From Actinomyces radicidentis (GTDB lineage: Bacteria > Actinomycetota > Actinomycetes > Actinomycetales > Actinomycetaceae), in the NCBI RefSeq assembly GCF_001553565.1, contig NZ_CP014228.1:2356001-2420000 (forward strand): a DNA stretch of 64,000 nucleotides, in the 5' to 3' direction. The translations under genes were made by a program, and so were the position numbers. Below are positions 56,691 through 64,000 of this stretch, one piece after another (within the stretch, counting starts at the first letter, position 1; each line of letters begins with the position of its first letter). The notes beneath the pieces were generated by a model, which was not told the DNA's origin, ran no database searches, and worked only from the letters and a program-made list of their open reading frames with translations.

Positions 56691-56801
56691 ATGGACATGG
56701 TCATCGCCGGCATCGTCACCGTCATCGTCATTCCCTCGCTCTATCCGACGATCCGGTACCTCCGTCGGCGCCGTGGTGACGCCACGGAGGCATCGCGCTG
56801 A
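56691..56801 (+). CDS. 36-residue single-helix membrane protein
   Basis: An ATG with a very strong upstream GGAGGGAG (56678-56685) opens 36 codons: MDMVIAGIVTVIVIPSLYP, then an Arg-rich cytosolic tail (T-I-R-Y-L-R-R-R-R). One hydrophobic helix followed by positive charges fits a small membrane protein. It is 45 nt after the GTPase pair and convergent with the antiporter gene. No family recognised. The good ribosome binding site and amphipathic design argue it is real. Confidence 0.6.
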   Translation: MDMVIAGIVTVIVIPSLYPTIRYLRRRRGDATEASR

Positions 56802-56826
56802 GAAGCCGGGAGCCGACGCGAGGCGC

Positions 56827-58452
56827 TCAGCCGGCCGCGCTGAGCGGCGGGCGGGAGCCCGCGCCGGCCGTGCGGCCGTGGGCTGCCTCGGCCAGCGCCT
56901 CGCCGACGCCGTCGTAGAGGTTGACGACGGCGTCGACGCCGCGGGCGTGCATCTGGGCGGCCTCGTCGTTGAAGCGGGCGACCGCCAGCACCTCGCCGGC
57001 GAATCCGTGGTGCTCGATCCAGTCCAGGACGGCGAGGTTCGCGCCCGGCTCGGACATGGCGAGCACGGCCGTGCGCACCTCCCCGGAGCCGAGCCGCGCC
57101 CAGAAGTCCGTGTCCGTCGCGTCGCCCTCGACGACGTTGAGCCCCAGGCCCGTGAGACGCTCGACCTTGTCCGCGTCGGAGTCGACGCCCATGACAGGGA
57201 TCGTCTCCGGGCGCTCGGGCTCCAGGTCGGCCAGGAGCCGGCGGTAGGTGGCGCGCCCGACGCGCCCCATCCCGAAGACGACGGCGCGCACGCCGGCGAG
57301 GTCGACGGGCGCCTCCGCCGGGTGGAGGGCGTCCTCGCCGTGGTCCGGCAGGGCGTGGGACACCGTTCGGACGAGGCCACTGGCCCGCTTGTTGACGACC
57401 GAGGCGACGACGAAGGACAGCGCCACCGCCAGGGACAGCGACTGCAGCCACTCGGGCCCGAGCACGCCCTGCCCCACGCCGACGCCCGCGACGACGAGGG
57501 CCAGCTCGGAGTAGGAGGCGACGGCGAGACCGGTGAGCACGGCGCTGCGGTGGCGCAGCCGCATGAGCCACAGGACCCCCGTGTAGGCGGCCGAGCGCAG
57601 CGGCAGGAGCACCACGAGGACGAGCGCCATGACGACGGGGCCCGGCCCCGGCAGCCCGGCCGTCCCGATGGAGACGAAGAAGGCGACGAGGAAGAGCTCC
57701 TGCACCGGACGGAAGGAGGCGGCGAGCTCGGCGGCCGAGGGGTGCGAGGCGAGCAGGGCCCCGACGACGAGCGCGCCGAGCGTCCCCGGCAGCCCCACCA
57801 GCTCGAAGAGCTCGTAGCCCGGCATGAGCGCGAGCGTGATCCCCAGCAGCATGAGCACCTCGCGGTGCTGGACCCGGCGCAGCAGCCAGCCGACGGCGCG
57901 GGCCGCCGGGACGAGGAGGAGGAGGGCGAGGGCCCAGGGGCTCGGCGCCTGACCGGAGATGAGGACCAGCAGGACGATGGAGGTGGTGTCCTGGAGGATC
58001 GAGGTGCCCACGGCGACGCGCCCGTAGAGGGCGGAGGCGTCGTCGCGGTCCTCGAGGATCTTCATGATGACGATCGTCGAGGAGGAGGCCAGCGCGAAGC
58101 CGACGAGCAGTGCGGCGCCCCATCCCGCCGTGGCGCCGACGGCGAGCCCGGCGACGAGGACGACGAGTCCGACGACGAGCGCGGTGATGGCGGTGATCAC
58201 TGCCATCGTGACGGCGGCAGTGCCGGCGATGACCTTGCGGCCCAGCGTGCGCAGGTCGAGGTCGAGGCCGATGGAGAACAGGAGGAGGGCGGCGCCGAGG
58301 TCCCCGACGGTGGACAGCCAGGGCAGGGTCTCGACCCCGGTGGCGCCGAGGACGAAGCCGGCGGTGATGAAGCCGACGAGCGGCGGCAGGTGCAGGAGGG
58401 CGGCGAGGAAGCCGAGGAGGACGACGGTGACGAGGTGGAGGGCGAGGCTCAT
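56827..58452 (-). CDS. CPA2-type cation/proton antiporter with RCK domain (paralogue A)
   Basis: The 541-residue protein has 11-12 hydrophobic segments of a KefB/KefC-like Na+/H+ exchanger domain (LHLPPLVGFITAGFVLGATG, DLGAALLLFSIGLDLDLRTL, LASSSTIVIMKILEDRDDAS) and a C-terminal TrkA-N/RCK nucleotide-binding domain (VVFGMGRVGRATYRRLLADL, VMGVDSDADKVERL, VEGDATDTDFW). K+ or Na+ efflux gated by NAD(H) or a related ligand is typical. It lies 72 nt downstream of a close paralogue on the same strand. Confidence 0.9.
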   Translation of the reverse strand: MSLALHLVTVVLLGFLAALLHLPPLVGFITAGFVLGATGVETLPWLSTVGDLGAALLLFSIGLDLDLRTLGRKVIAGTAAVTMAVITAITALVVGLVVLVAGLAVGATAGWGAALLVGFALASSSTIVIMKILEDRDDASALYGRVAVGTSILQDTTSIVLLVLISGQAPSPWALALLLLVPAARAVGWLLRRVQHREVLMLLGITLALMPGYELFELVGLPGTLGALVVGALLASHPSAAELAASFRPVQELFLVAFFVSIGTAGLPGPGPVVMALVLVVLLPLRSAAYTGVLWLMRLRHRSAVLTGLAVASYSELALVVAGVGVGQGVLGPEWLQSLSLAVALSFVVASVVNKRASGLVRTVSHALPDHGEDALHPAEAPVDLAGVRAVVFGMGRVGRATYRRLLADLEPERPETIPVMGVDSDADKVERLTGLGLNVVEGDATDTDFWARLGSGEVRTAVLAMSEPGANLAVLDWIEHHGFAGEVLAVARFNDEAAQMHARGVDAVVNLYDGVGEALAEAAHGRTAGAGSRPPLSAAG

Positions 58453-58524
58453 GCGCGGTCTCTCGTGGGGCTCGGGTGGGCGCCGGGCGGCGCGCTCGGG
58501 TCGGACGGGGACGGCCGCCGGGGC

Positions 58525-60207
58525 TCACACGGCCCGGCTCGTCACCGGTTCGGGCTCGGCCTCCGGCCTCGCGGGCGGATCGCCGGCGCCGGCCGCGGGC
58601 GCGTCCGCCCGGGACTCGTCCTCGACGGCGCGGGCGGCGTCGAGCGGGCCGAGGGACTCGACGGCCTGCGCGAGGGAGGCACCGACGCCGTCGTAGATGT
58701 TGATGACGGCGTCGACGCCGCCCGCGCGCATCTGGGCGGCCTCGTCGTCGTAGTGGGCGATGGCGAGGACCTGTCCCTCGAAGCTCGTGCGGTTGAGCCA
58801 CTCGAGGACGCGGACGTTGGCGCCGGCCTCCGGCATGGCGAGGACGGCCTTGGTGGCGTGGACGGCGTCGAGGCGTTCCCAGAACTCCTGGTCGGTGGCG
58901 TCGGCCTCGAGCACGTTGAACCCGGACTTCTCCAGGGTCTCCACCTTGGAGTCGTCGTTGTCGATGCCGAGGACGCCGCGCTCCCCGTCCGCGTACAGGC
59001 GCGAGTAGGTGGCGCGTCCGACGCGCCCCATGCCGAAGATGACGGTGCGGACGCCGGAGAGGTCGAGCGGGCGCTCCTCGGGGTGCAGCCTCGAGGGGTT
59101 GCGTCGGGGGATGAGCCCGGTCATCCAGCGCACGAGCGCGGCCGGGTGCCGGTTGACGATGGCGGAGACGACGAAGGACAGCGCGAGCGCCAGAGAGACC
59201 GCGGCCGTCCACTCGTGCCCGAGGAAGCCGTGCTCGACGGCCACGGCGACGACGATGAGGGCGAACTCGCTGTAGGCCGTCATCGCCAGGCCGGCGAGCG
59301 CCGAGGTGCGGCGCCGCATGCCGAAGACGCGCACGGTGATCGTGTAGACGAGGCCGCGCAGCGGCAGGAGGAGCAGCAGGAAGGCGGCGAGCATGAAGGC
59401 GCCGGTCCCGGGGATGCCGTCCAGGCCGATGTTGAGGAAGAAGCCGACGAGGAGGAGCTCCTTGATGGTGAACAGGGCGCCGGAGAGCTCCTTGGCGGCG
59501 GGGTGCGAGGCGAGGAGGGCGCCCATGGTGAGGGCGCCGAGGTCGCCGTCGATGCCGACGAGGTCGAAGAGGAGGTAGCCGGGCAGGAGCGCCATCGAGA
59601 TGCCGAAGATCGTGCGCATCTCGCGGTGGTCGATCCGGTCGAGGACCCAGCCGAGCACCTTGGACGCCGGCCACAGGAGCACGAGGGCGAGTGCCCACGG
59701 GCTCGGGACCTCCCCGGAGGTGAGGGTCATGTAGAGAACGGCCGCGATGTCATGGACGACGAGGACGCCGATGGCGATGCGGCCGTAGAGGGAGCTGGTG
59801 TCGTCGCGCTCCTCGAGGAGCTTGACGACGACGACCGTCGAGGAGAATGAGAGGGCGAAGCCGAGGATGGCGACGCCGGCGGGGGTGACGGTGTCCACCT
59901 GGAGGCCGAGGAAGAGCAGGCCGGCGATGATGACGCTGCCCAGGCCGCTCAGCACGGCCATGGTGATGAGCGCCGTCCCGGTGACCTCCTTGCGCGTGAG
60001 GACGCGCAGGTCGAGCTTGAGGCCGATGGTGAAGAGGAGGACGGCGACGCCCAGGTCGCCGAGGACGCCGACGTAGTCGAGGTTGGGGACGGGGGAGGCC
60101 CCGAGGACGAATCCTGCGAGGAGGAAGCCGACCAGCGGCGGCAGGCGCAGGACCGTGGCGGTGAACCCGAGGACGACGACGGCGAGCAGGTAGATGGCTG
60201 GTACCAC
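58525..60207 (-). CDS. CPA2-type cation/proton antiporter with RCK domain (paralogue B)
   Basis: The 560-residue paralogue of the next gene: LRLPPLVGFLLAGFVLGASP, DLGVAVLLFTIGLKLDLRVL, FSSTVVVVKLLEERDDTSSL, then TrkA-N (VIFGMGRVGRATYSRLYADG, VLGIDNDDSKVETLEKSGF, LEADATDQEFWERL). GTG start after AAGGGGA. The two genes read as a tandem duplication, perhaps forming a heterodimer or responding to different ions. The C-terminal about 40 residues are low-complexity. Confidence 0.9.
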   Translation of the reverse strand: MVPAIYLLAVVVLGFTATVLRLPPLVGFLLAGFVLGASPVPNLDYVGVLGDLGVAVLLFTIGLKLDLRVLTRKEVTGTALITMAVLSGLGSVIIAGLLFLGLQVDTVTPAGVAILGFALSFSSTVVVVKLLEERDDTSSLYGRIAIGVLVVHDIAAVLYMTLTSGEVPSPWALALVLLWPASKVLGWVLDRIDHREMRTIFGISMALLPGYLLFDLVGIDGDLGALTMGALLASHPAAKELSGALFTIKELLLVGFFLNIGLDGIPGTGAFMLAAFLLLLLPLRGLVYTITVRVFGMRRRTSALAGLAMTAYSEFALIVVAVAVEHGFLGHEWTAAVSLALALSFVVSAIVNRHPAALVRWMTGLIPRRNPSRLHPEERPLDLSGVRTVIFGMGRVGRATYSRLYADGERGVLGIDNDDSKVETLEKSGFNVLEADATDQEFWERLDAVHATKAVLAMPEAGANVRVLEWLNRTSFEGQVLAIAHYDDEAAQMRAGGVDAVINIYDGVGASLAQAVESLGPLDAARAVEDESRADAPAAGAGDPPARPEAEPEPVTSRAV

Positions 60208-60368
60208 GGGTCCCCTTACGTGCCGGGCTCGGCGTTGGGTGTCAGTGCGTTCTAGACTCCGAGAACACGGTGGTCACGGTGGATATTCCCGGATCGGTCG
60301 CTTCCGTCGCACGGGTCGTCGACGATGGCGCACGGGCGGCGTGATCGGGCGGGTGCGGGGAAGACGAG

Positions 60369-60395
60369 GGCCCCGTCCCACGAGGGGACGGGGCC
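60369..60395 (-). terminator. Hairpin downstream of the DEAD-box helicase gene
   Basis: GGCCCCGTCCC (60369-60379) pairs perfectly with 60385-60395 across a 5-nt loop. On the minus strand it is 95 nt past the helicase stop and is followed by CTCGTCTTCC, a short pyrimidine run. Confidence 0.6.
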
Positions 60396-60489
60396 GTGCG
60401 TCGCGGTTCTCCCAGAGTGCCGGGGACCGGAGGGTCACGCCGCGCCGACGCCGCTGCGCCGGAAGCGGGTCAGGAGCGCGAGCCGGTGG

Positions 60490-60845
60490 TCACCAGCGGT
60501 CGCCGCGGAAACCGCGGTCGCCACCGCGCCCGCCGTCGCGGCGGTTGCCGCCCCGGTAGCCGCCGCGGTCGTTCCGACGGTCCCCACGGCGGTCGTCGCG
60601 GTCACCGCGGAAGCCTCCGCGTCGGTCGTCGCGGTCGAAGCGCTTGCCGCCCCGGTAGCCGCCACGGTCGTCACGGCGCTCGCCACGGCGGTCGTCGCGG
60701 TCCCCGCGGTAGCCGCCCCGGCGGTCGTCACGTCGGTCGTCGCGGTCGAAGCGCTTGCCGCCCCGGTAGCCGCCACGGTCGTCACGGCGGTCCCCACGGT
60801 CACCGCGGAAGCCTCCGCGTCGGTCGCCGCGGTCGTCGTCGCGGT
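60490..60845. repeat. Internal tandem repeats encoding the Arg/Gly/Asp tail of the helicase
   Basis: A 58-bp stretch at 60621-60678 recurs exactly at 60732-60789 (111-bp offset), and a shorter one at 60601-60628 recurs at 60799-60825 (198-bp offset). They encode RDDRGGYRGGKRFDRDDR-type units. Such repeats can expand or contract by slippage or recombination. Confidence 0.75.
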
Positions 60846-63117
60846 GCGGGCGGCCGGCGCGACGCTGCGAGAACTCGCTCGGCGCGTTGTCGTCGTTGGG
60901 GCCGTCCCAGCCGTGGCCCGGGCCCTCGTCCGGGCGGATGCGCAGCTCGCGGCCGCCGAAGGTCGCGTGACGCATCCGGTCGAGCTGGTCCTCGGTGAGG
61001 TCGGTGTGGATCGTGACGAGGGAGAAGGACTGGAGGATGTCGATCTTGCCGATGTCGGAGCCGGCGATACCGCCCTCGTTGGCGAGGGCGCCGACGATCG
61101 CGCCGGGCATGACGCGATCCCGGTGCCCGACCTCGACGCGGTACACGGTGCCGGGGCCCTCCGGGCGCGGTCGGCCGCCGCGGGCGGCGCCGGGCTTGCG
61201 GTCGCGGTCGTCACGGTCGCGCGAGCGCTCGCCGCGCCCGGGCTCGAAAGCGGCGGAGACGAAGGTTCCCTCGGCGTCGACGTTCTCCTCGCGGCGCACG
61301 CGCTGGCGCTTGCCGCCGTCCGCCTCGTCGTCGCGGCGGCGCGGGCCCTCGTCGCCGACGGCGAGGGCGAGGAGCGTCGCGGTGAGGTCCTCAACGCTCA
61401 GGCCGAGCTCCTCGCTCCGGGCGGTGACGAGCTCGGTGTACATGCCGAGGCGGCCGCGCTCGTGGCGGGCGGCGGCCTTCTCGAGGAGCCTGCCGGCGCG
61501 GTGGCGTGAGACGTCGGCGGGGGAGGGCAGGGTGATCTCCTCGAGGCGGGTGCCGGTGAGGCGCTCGATCTGGCGAAGCTTGCCCTTCTCCTTGGGGGTG
61601 AGGAAGGTGACGGCCTCGCCGTGGCGGCCGGCGCGGCCGGTGCGCCCGATGCGGTGGACGTAGGCCTCGGCCTCGCGCGGGACGTCGAAGTTGACGACGA
61701 GACCGATGCGGTCGACGTCGAGGCCACGGGCGGCGACGTCGGTGGCGACCAGGACGTCGAGGGTGCCCTGACGGAGGCGCTCGACGAGGCGCTCGCGCTC
61801 GCGCTGCGGGACGTCGCCGGAGATGGCGGCGGCCTGGATACCGCGGCCGGACAGCTCGATGGCGACGTCCTCGGCGGTGGACTTGGTGCGCACGAAGACG
61901 ATGGCGGCCTCGGCGTCGGTGACGGCCAGGACGCGGGAGACGGCGCCGACCTTGTGGCGGAAGGGGACCACCGCGTAGGTCTGGTGGACCGTGTCGACGG
62001 TGGAGGACTGGCGGGAGACCTCGACCTGAACCGGGTCGGTCATGTGCTGACGGGCGACACGCTGGATGGCGGCCGGCATGGTCGCGGAGAACAGCGCGGT
62101 GCGGCGGTCCTCCGGCAGCGAGGCGGCGATGGTCTCGACGTCCTCGGCGAAGCCCATGCGGAGCATCTCGTCGGCCTCGTCCAGGACGAAGTAGCGGACG
62201 CTGCCCAGGCGCAGGGCGCCCTTCTCGATGAGGTCGATGACGCGGCCCGGGGTTCCGACGACGACCTGGGCGCCGCCCTTGAGGGCGCTGATCTGCGGGC
62301 CGTAGGGGGAGCCGCCGTAGACCGCGACGACGTCGAGGCCGCGGGAGCGGTGGGCCATGTCGGTGATGGCCTCGGCGCTCTGGAGGGCGAGCTCGCGGGT
62401 GGGGGCCAGGACGAGGGCCTGGACCTCGCCGTCGTGGGCGTCGACGGCGTCGAGGAGCGGCAGGCCGAAGGCGGCGGTCTTGCCGGTGCCGGTCTGGGCG
62501 ACGCCGACGACGTCGCGGCCGAACAGGAGGGTCGGGATGGCCTCGCGCTGGATGTCGGTGGGCGTCGTGAAGCCCATGTCGGTGACGGCCTTGAGGAGGT
62601 CGGCGGGCAGGCCGAGGTCGGCGAAGGTGACCTCCTCGGGCTTCTTGGCCGCGGGGGCGCCCTCCTGGTCCTCGGAGTCGTCCTCGTCGTCGCCGTCGAG
62701 GAAGGGGGCGCGGCCGTCGACCTCGTCCTCGTCGACCTCGATGCCGTCGTCGGCGTCCTCGTCGTCCTCGTCCTCGGGGTCGGACTCGGGCAGGGCCAGC
62801 TCCGCGGCGGTGTCGACGTCGTCCTCCTCGTCCTCGTGGTCGACGTCCTCCGGGTCCTCGGGGGAGTCGGAGGAGGTCGGGGTCGCGAAGGAGGGCGCCG
62901 AGGGGGCGGAGGGGGCCGAGGCCGCGGAGTCGGGGGACTGCGAGATGCTGCGGTGCGGGGCGGCGAGCTCCTCGGGGCCGGCGGGCTCGGGCCCGTCCGT
63001 CTCGGACCCGGGGGCCTCAGGGCTCTCCGGGGCGGGAGCGCCCATGGCGTCGCTGAAGAGGTCGTCCAGGCCGAGGGGGCGGCCGGTGGGCGCACTGGTG
63101 ACGTTGTTCGTGCTCAT
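60490..63117 (-). CDS. deaD: DEAD-box RNA helicase (DeaD/CsdA type) with RGG-like tail
   Basis: The 875-residue protein unwinds structured RNA, probably in ribosome assembly or cold adaptation. Residues 1 to about 150 are acidic and disordered. The helicase core has the Q motif (FADLGLPADLLKAVTDMGF), AQTGTGKT, APTRELA, TPGRVIDL, VLDEADEML, FSATMP, ATDVAARGLDVDRIG and HRIGRTGRAGR. A DbpA-type RNA-binding domain follows (YRVEVGHRDRVMPGAIVGAL). The last about 120 residues are R/G/D repeats (RDDRGGYRGGKRFDRDDRR type). Start: ATG at 63117 (MSTNNVT); a GTG at 63138 is in frame. Confidence 0.93.
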   Translation of the reverse strand: MSTNNVTSAPTGRPLGLDDLFSDAMGAPAPESPEAPGSETDGPEPAGPEELAAPHRSISQSPDSAASAPSAPSAPSFATPTSSDSPEDPEDVDHEDEEDDVDTAAELALPESDPEDEDDEDADDGIEVDEDEVDGRAPFLDGDDEDDSEDQEGAPAAKKPEEVTFADLGLPADLLKAVTDMGFTTPTDIQREAIPTLLFGRDVVGVAQTGTGKTAAFGLPLLDAVDAHDGEVQALVLAPTRELALQSAEAITDMAHRSRGLDVVAVYGGSPYGPQISALKGGAQVVVGTPGRVIDLIEKGALRLGSVRYFVLDEADEMLRMGFAEDVETIAASLPEDRRTALFSATMPAAIQRVARQHMTDPVQVEVSRQSSTVDTVHQTYAVVPFRHKVGAVSRVLAVTDAEAAIVFVRTKSTAEDVAIELSGRGIQAAAISGDVPQRERERLVERLRQGTLDVLVATDVAARGLDVDRIGLVVNFDVPREAEAYVHRIGRTGRAGRHGEAVTFLTPKEKGKLRQIERLTGTRLEEITLPSPADVSRHRAGRLLEKAAARHERGRLGMYTELVTARSEELGLSVEDLTATLLALAVGDEGPRRRDDEADGGKRQRVRREENVDAEGTFVSAAFEPGRGERSRDRDDRDRKPGAARGGRPRPEGPGTVYRVEVGHRDRVMPGAIVGALANEGGIAGSDIGKIDILQSFSLVTIHTDLTEDQLDRMRHATFGGRELRIRPDEGPGHGWDGPNDDNAPSEFSQRRAGRPHRDDDRGDRRGGFRGDRGDRRDDRGGYRGGKRFDRDDRRDDRRGGYRGDRDDRRGERRDDRGGYRGGKRFDRDDRRGGFRGDRDDRRGDRRNDRGGYRGGNRRDGGRGGDRGFRGDRW

Positions 63118-63475
63118 ATCGGTGTTCTTCCCGTTCACGTCCCCACCGCGGGGGACTCACGCGGAGTGTGGGGACAGCTCGTTTGGCGGCCCTCTTGCCG
63201 CGCCGCACCCACCACACTCGCCCTGCACCGGGGCGTCCTCGCGGACGACGGCGGCTTACGGGCTTCACGCACAGACTCACGGGGTCGCTCCCGGCTCGTG
63301 CCGGTGACCCGGCGCCGACGCCGGAGCCCCGAACGGGGTTCACAGCACGGATCGCTCCGGGGTCCACCCTACGGGAGGCGGGTGCGCGGCGGTGCGAGCG
63401 TCCTCCTCATCCGCACGAGGTCACACGTGAACCTTGTCTCCTGGGTCTAGCCGCTTGACGAGGAGCATAGGGACT
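63118..63475. other. Intergenic region between the helicase gene and the IS remnant
   Basis: About 360 bp with no gene I can support. It holds the 5' leader of the helicase gene (minus strand). Short imperfect repeats of GTCCCCAC/GTGGGGAC (63137-63175) could fold in the leader, as is usual for cold-inducible helicase genes. No clear promoter was read. Confidence 0.4.
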
Positions 63476-63811
63476 TGACCCGTCCCGGGTGTTGTGGAGG
63501 GTGCGTAGTCACGCGGCGGCCGGCTGGCTGCCGCTTTGTCGATCGTAGAGCGCCTCGACGATGGCCGGAGGCATGTCGTCGGGGTTGGCCCGATGCGGTC
63601 GCGTCGAGTTGTACCAGGACACCCACTGGGCGGTGGCTTTCTCCACCTCGTCGCGTCCGGGCCAGGTTCGACGCCAGATGACCTCCCGCTTGTAAGACTT
63701 GTTCAGCGCCTCAGCAGCGGCGTTGTCGTACGACGATCCGACCTTGTCGGTGGATGCTTCGATCCCCTCGGAGGCGAGCCTCTCGGAATACCGGATCGAC
63801 AGGTACTGGGC
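63476..63811 (-). mobile_element. IS3-family remnant, 3' end
   Basis: The 3' part of an IS3-family element: the transposase C-terminus plus about 33 bp to the element end. The end is placed near 63476, where TGACCCGTCCCGGG resembles an IS3-family terminal repeat; the exact boundary is inferred. The rest of the element is displaced by an IS30-family sequence to the right. Confidence 0.7.
63509..63811 (-). pseudogene. IS3-family transposase OrfB, C-terminal fragment
   Basis: About 100 residues remain of the integrase core: QYLSIRYSERLASEGIEAS, STDKVGSSYDNAAAEALNKS (with the region of the final catalytic Glu, A-E-A-L-N) and WVSWYNSTRPH, then a short tail to the stop at 63509. The catalytic Asp residues and the N-terminus are missing. 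To the right the frame runs on into IS30 sequence to 63916, giving a chimeric 135-codon frame that is not a real gene. Confidence 0.85.
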
Positions 63812-64000
63812 GGATTCAAGGGGTGGTCGCAACACGTGTGTGTTGGAGGGAGTGTAGGTGATGGTTGAAGACCTCGTTGGGGTTCTTCCATCCCAGGATC
63901 TTTCGGGGCCTGTCATTCAGGGTGTGGGCGACGGCCTGGAGGTCCTGGGCGCTCCATCGTGATAGGTCCGTGCCCTTGGGGAAGTACTGGCGCAGGAGTC
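63812..64000 (-). mobile_element. IS30-family element, partial (continues beyond the window)
   Basis: The element's 3' end, inserted in the IS3 remnant. The boundary at about 63812 is inferred from where IS3 transposase homology resumes, just past the IS30 stop codon. Confidence 0.65.
63816..64000 (-). CDS. IS30-family transposase, C-terminal 60 residues (runs off the right edge)
   Basis: Read on the minus strand, the frame ending with TGA at 63818-63816 encodes LLRQYFPKGTDLSRWSAQDL, then LNDRPRKILGWKNPNEVFN and ends RVATTP. These are hallmarks of IS30-type DDE transposases (N-x-R-P-R-K-x-L-G-W, terminal V-A-T-T). Only the end is in the window, so whether the element is complete cannot be judged. 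Confidence 0.85.
   Translation of the reverse strand, partial: LLRQYFPKGTDLSRWSAQDLQAVAHTLNDRPRKILGWKNPNEVFNHHLHSLQHTRVATTP

Noticed and set aside
60500..60840. CRISPR-like repeats
   Set aside because: The repeats are irregularly spaced, in frame, and encode the R/G/D tail of the helicase.
63509..63916. 135-codon frame as one transposase
   Set aside because: It is a chimera of IS30 sequence (read in the wrong frame) and the end of the IS3 transposase.

Overview
This is a very GC-rich window (roughly 70% or more) with dense, often overlapping genes (ATGA/GTGA junctions), many GTG starts and TAnnnT-type -10 boxes. It looks like an actinobacterial chromosome. The run thrS - HIT - PI-phosphate synthase - PIM acyltransferase - PIM mannosyltransferase - pdxST - yebC - ruvCAB - yajC/secDF - apt - rel - (MBL) - hisS is the conserved actinobacterial order also known from Mycobacterium tuberculosis. 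A cassette of FemAB-type aminoacyltransferases plus an ATP-grasp ligase suggests a Lys/Orn-type peptidoglycan with an interpeptide bridge, as in Actinomycetaceae (Actinomyces/Schaalia-like). That family assignment is inference.

Layout. 1-5979 (minus): glgX, treY and the start of treZ, i.e. trehalose made from glycogen or maltodextrin. 6216-6361: tRNA-Gly(GCC) and tRNA-Val(GAC) with a promoter before and a terminator after. 6468-11446: three FemAB-like transferases and an ATP-grasp ligase, a candidate cell-wall bridge cassette. 11610-19251: thrS, a HIT/Ap4A phosphorylase-like gene, the phosphatidylinositol / PIM lipid genes (pgsA, patA-like, pimA-like), a small membrane protein and a PrsW protease. 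19369-21634: pdxST (PLP synthesis) and a NUDIX gene. 21851-25196: yebC, ruvC, ruvAB with an SOS box. 25326-31877: yajC-secD-secF-apt and rel.

Between rel (ends 31877) and the MBL-hisS pair (from 50801) lie about 19 kb of accessory genes: an AbiEi-like protein, a DUF349 protein, two oppositely oriented circularly-permuted-ATP-grasp / alpha-E / transglutaminase operons, a cysteine-type formate dehydrogenase operon (fdhA-fdhB-nrfD, DUF6457, fdhD), an ABC-F protein and a TehA/SLAC1-type transporter. After hisS come two dynamin/Era-like GTPases, a 36-aa membrane peptide, two tandem CPA2 antiporters with RCK domains, a DEAD-box RNA helicase with an RGG-like tail, and a nest of two broken insertion sequences (IS3 and IS30 families) at the right edge.

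The most striking region is 34.8-40.3 kb. Two ATP-grasp genes meet head to head with both 5' halves missing. A transglutaminase in the minus-strand operon has lost its catalytic core at what looks like an 8-bp microhomology. The plus-strand alpha-E gene appears to carry a one-base frameshift. A second one-base frameshift is likely at the start of the first GTPase gene (about 53.1 kb). The two single-base shifts both fall in short C runs and may be sequencing errors. The two larger lesions are either real decay of one copy of a duplicated, poorly understood peptide-ligase system or an assembly collapse.
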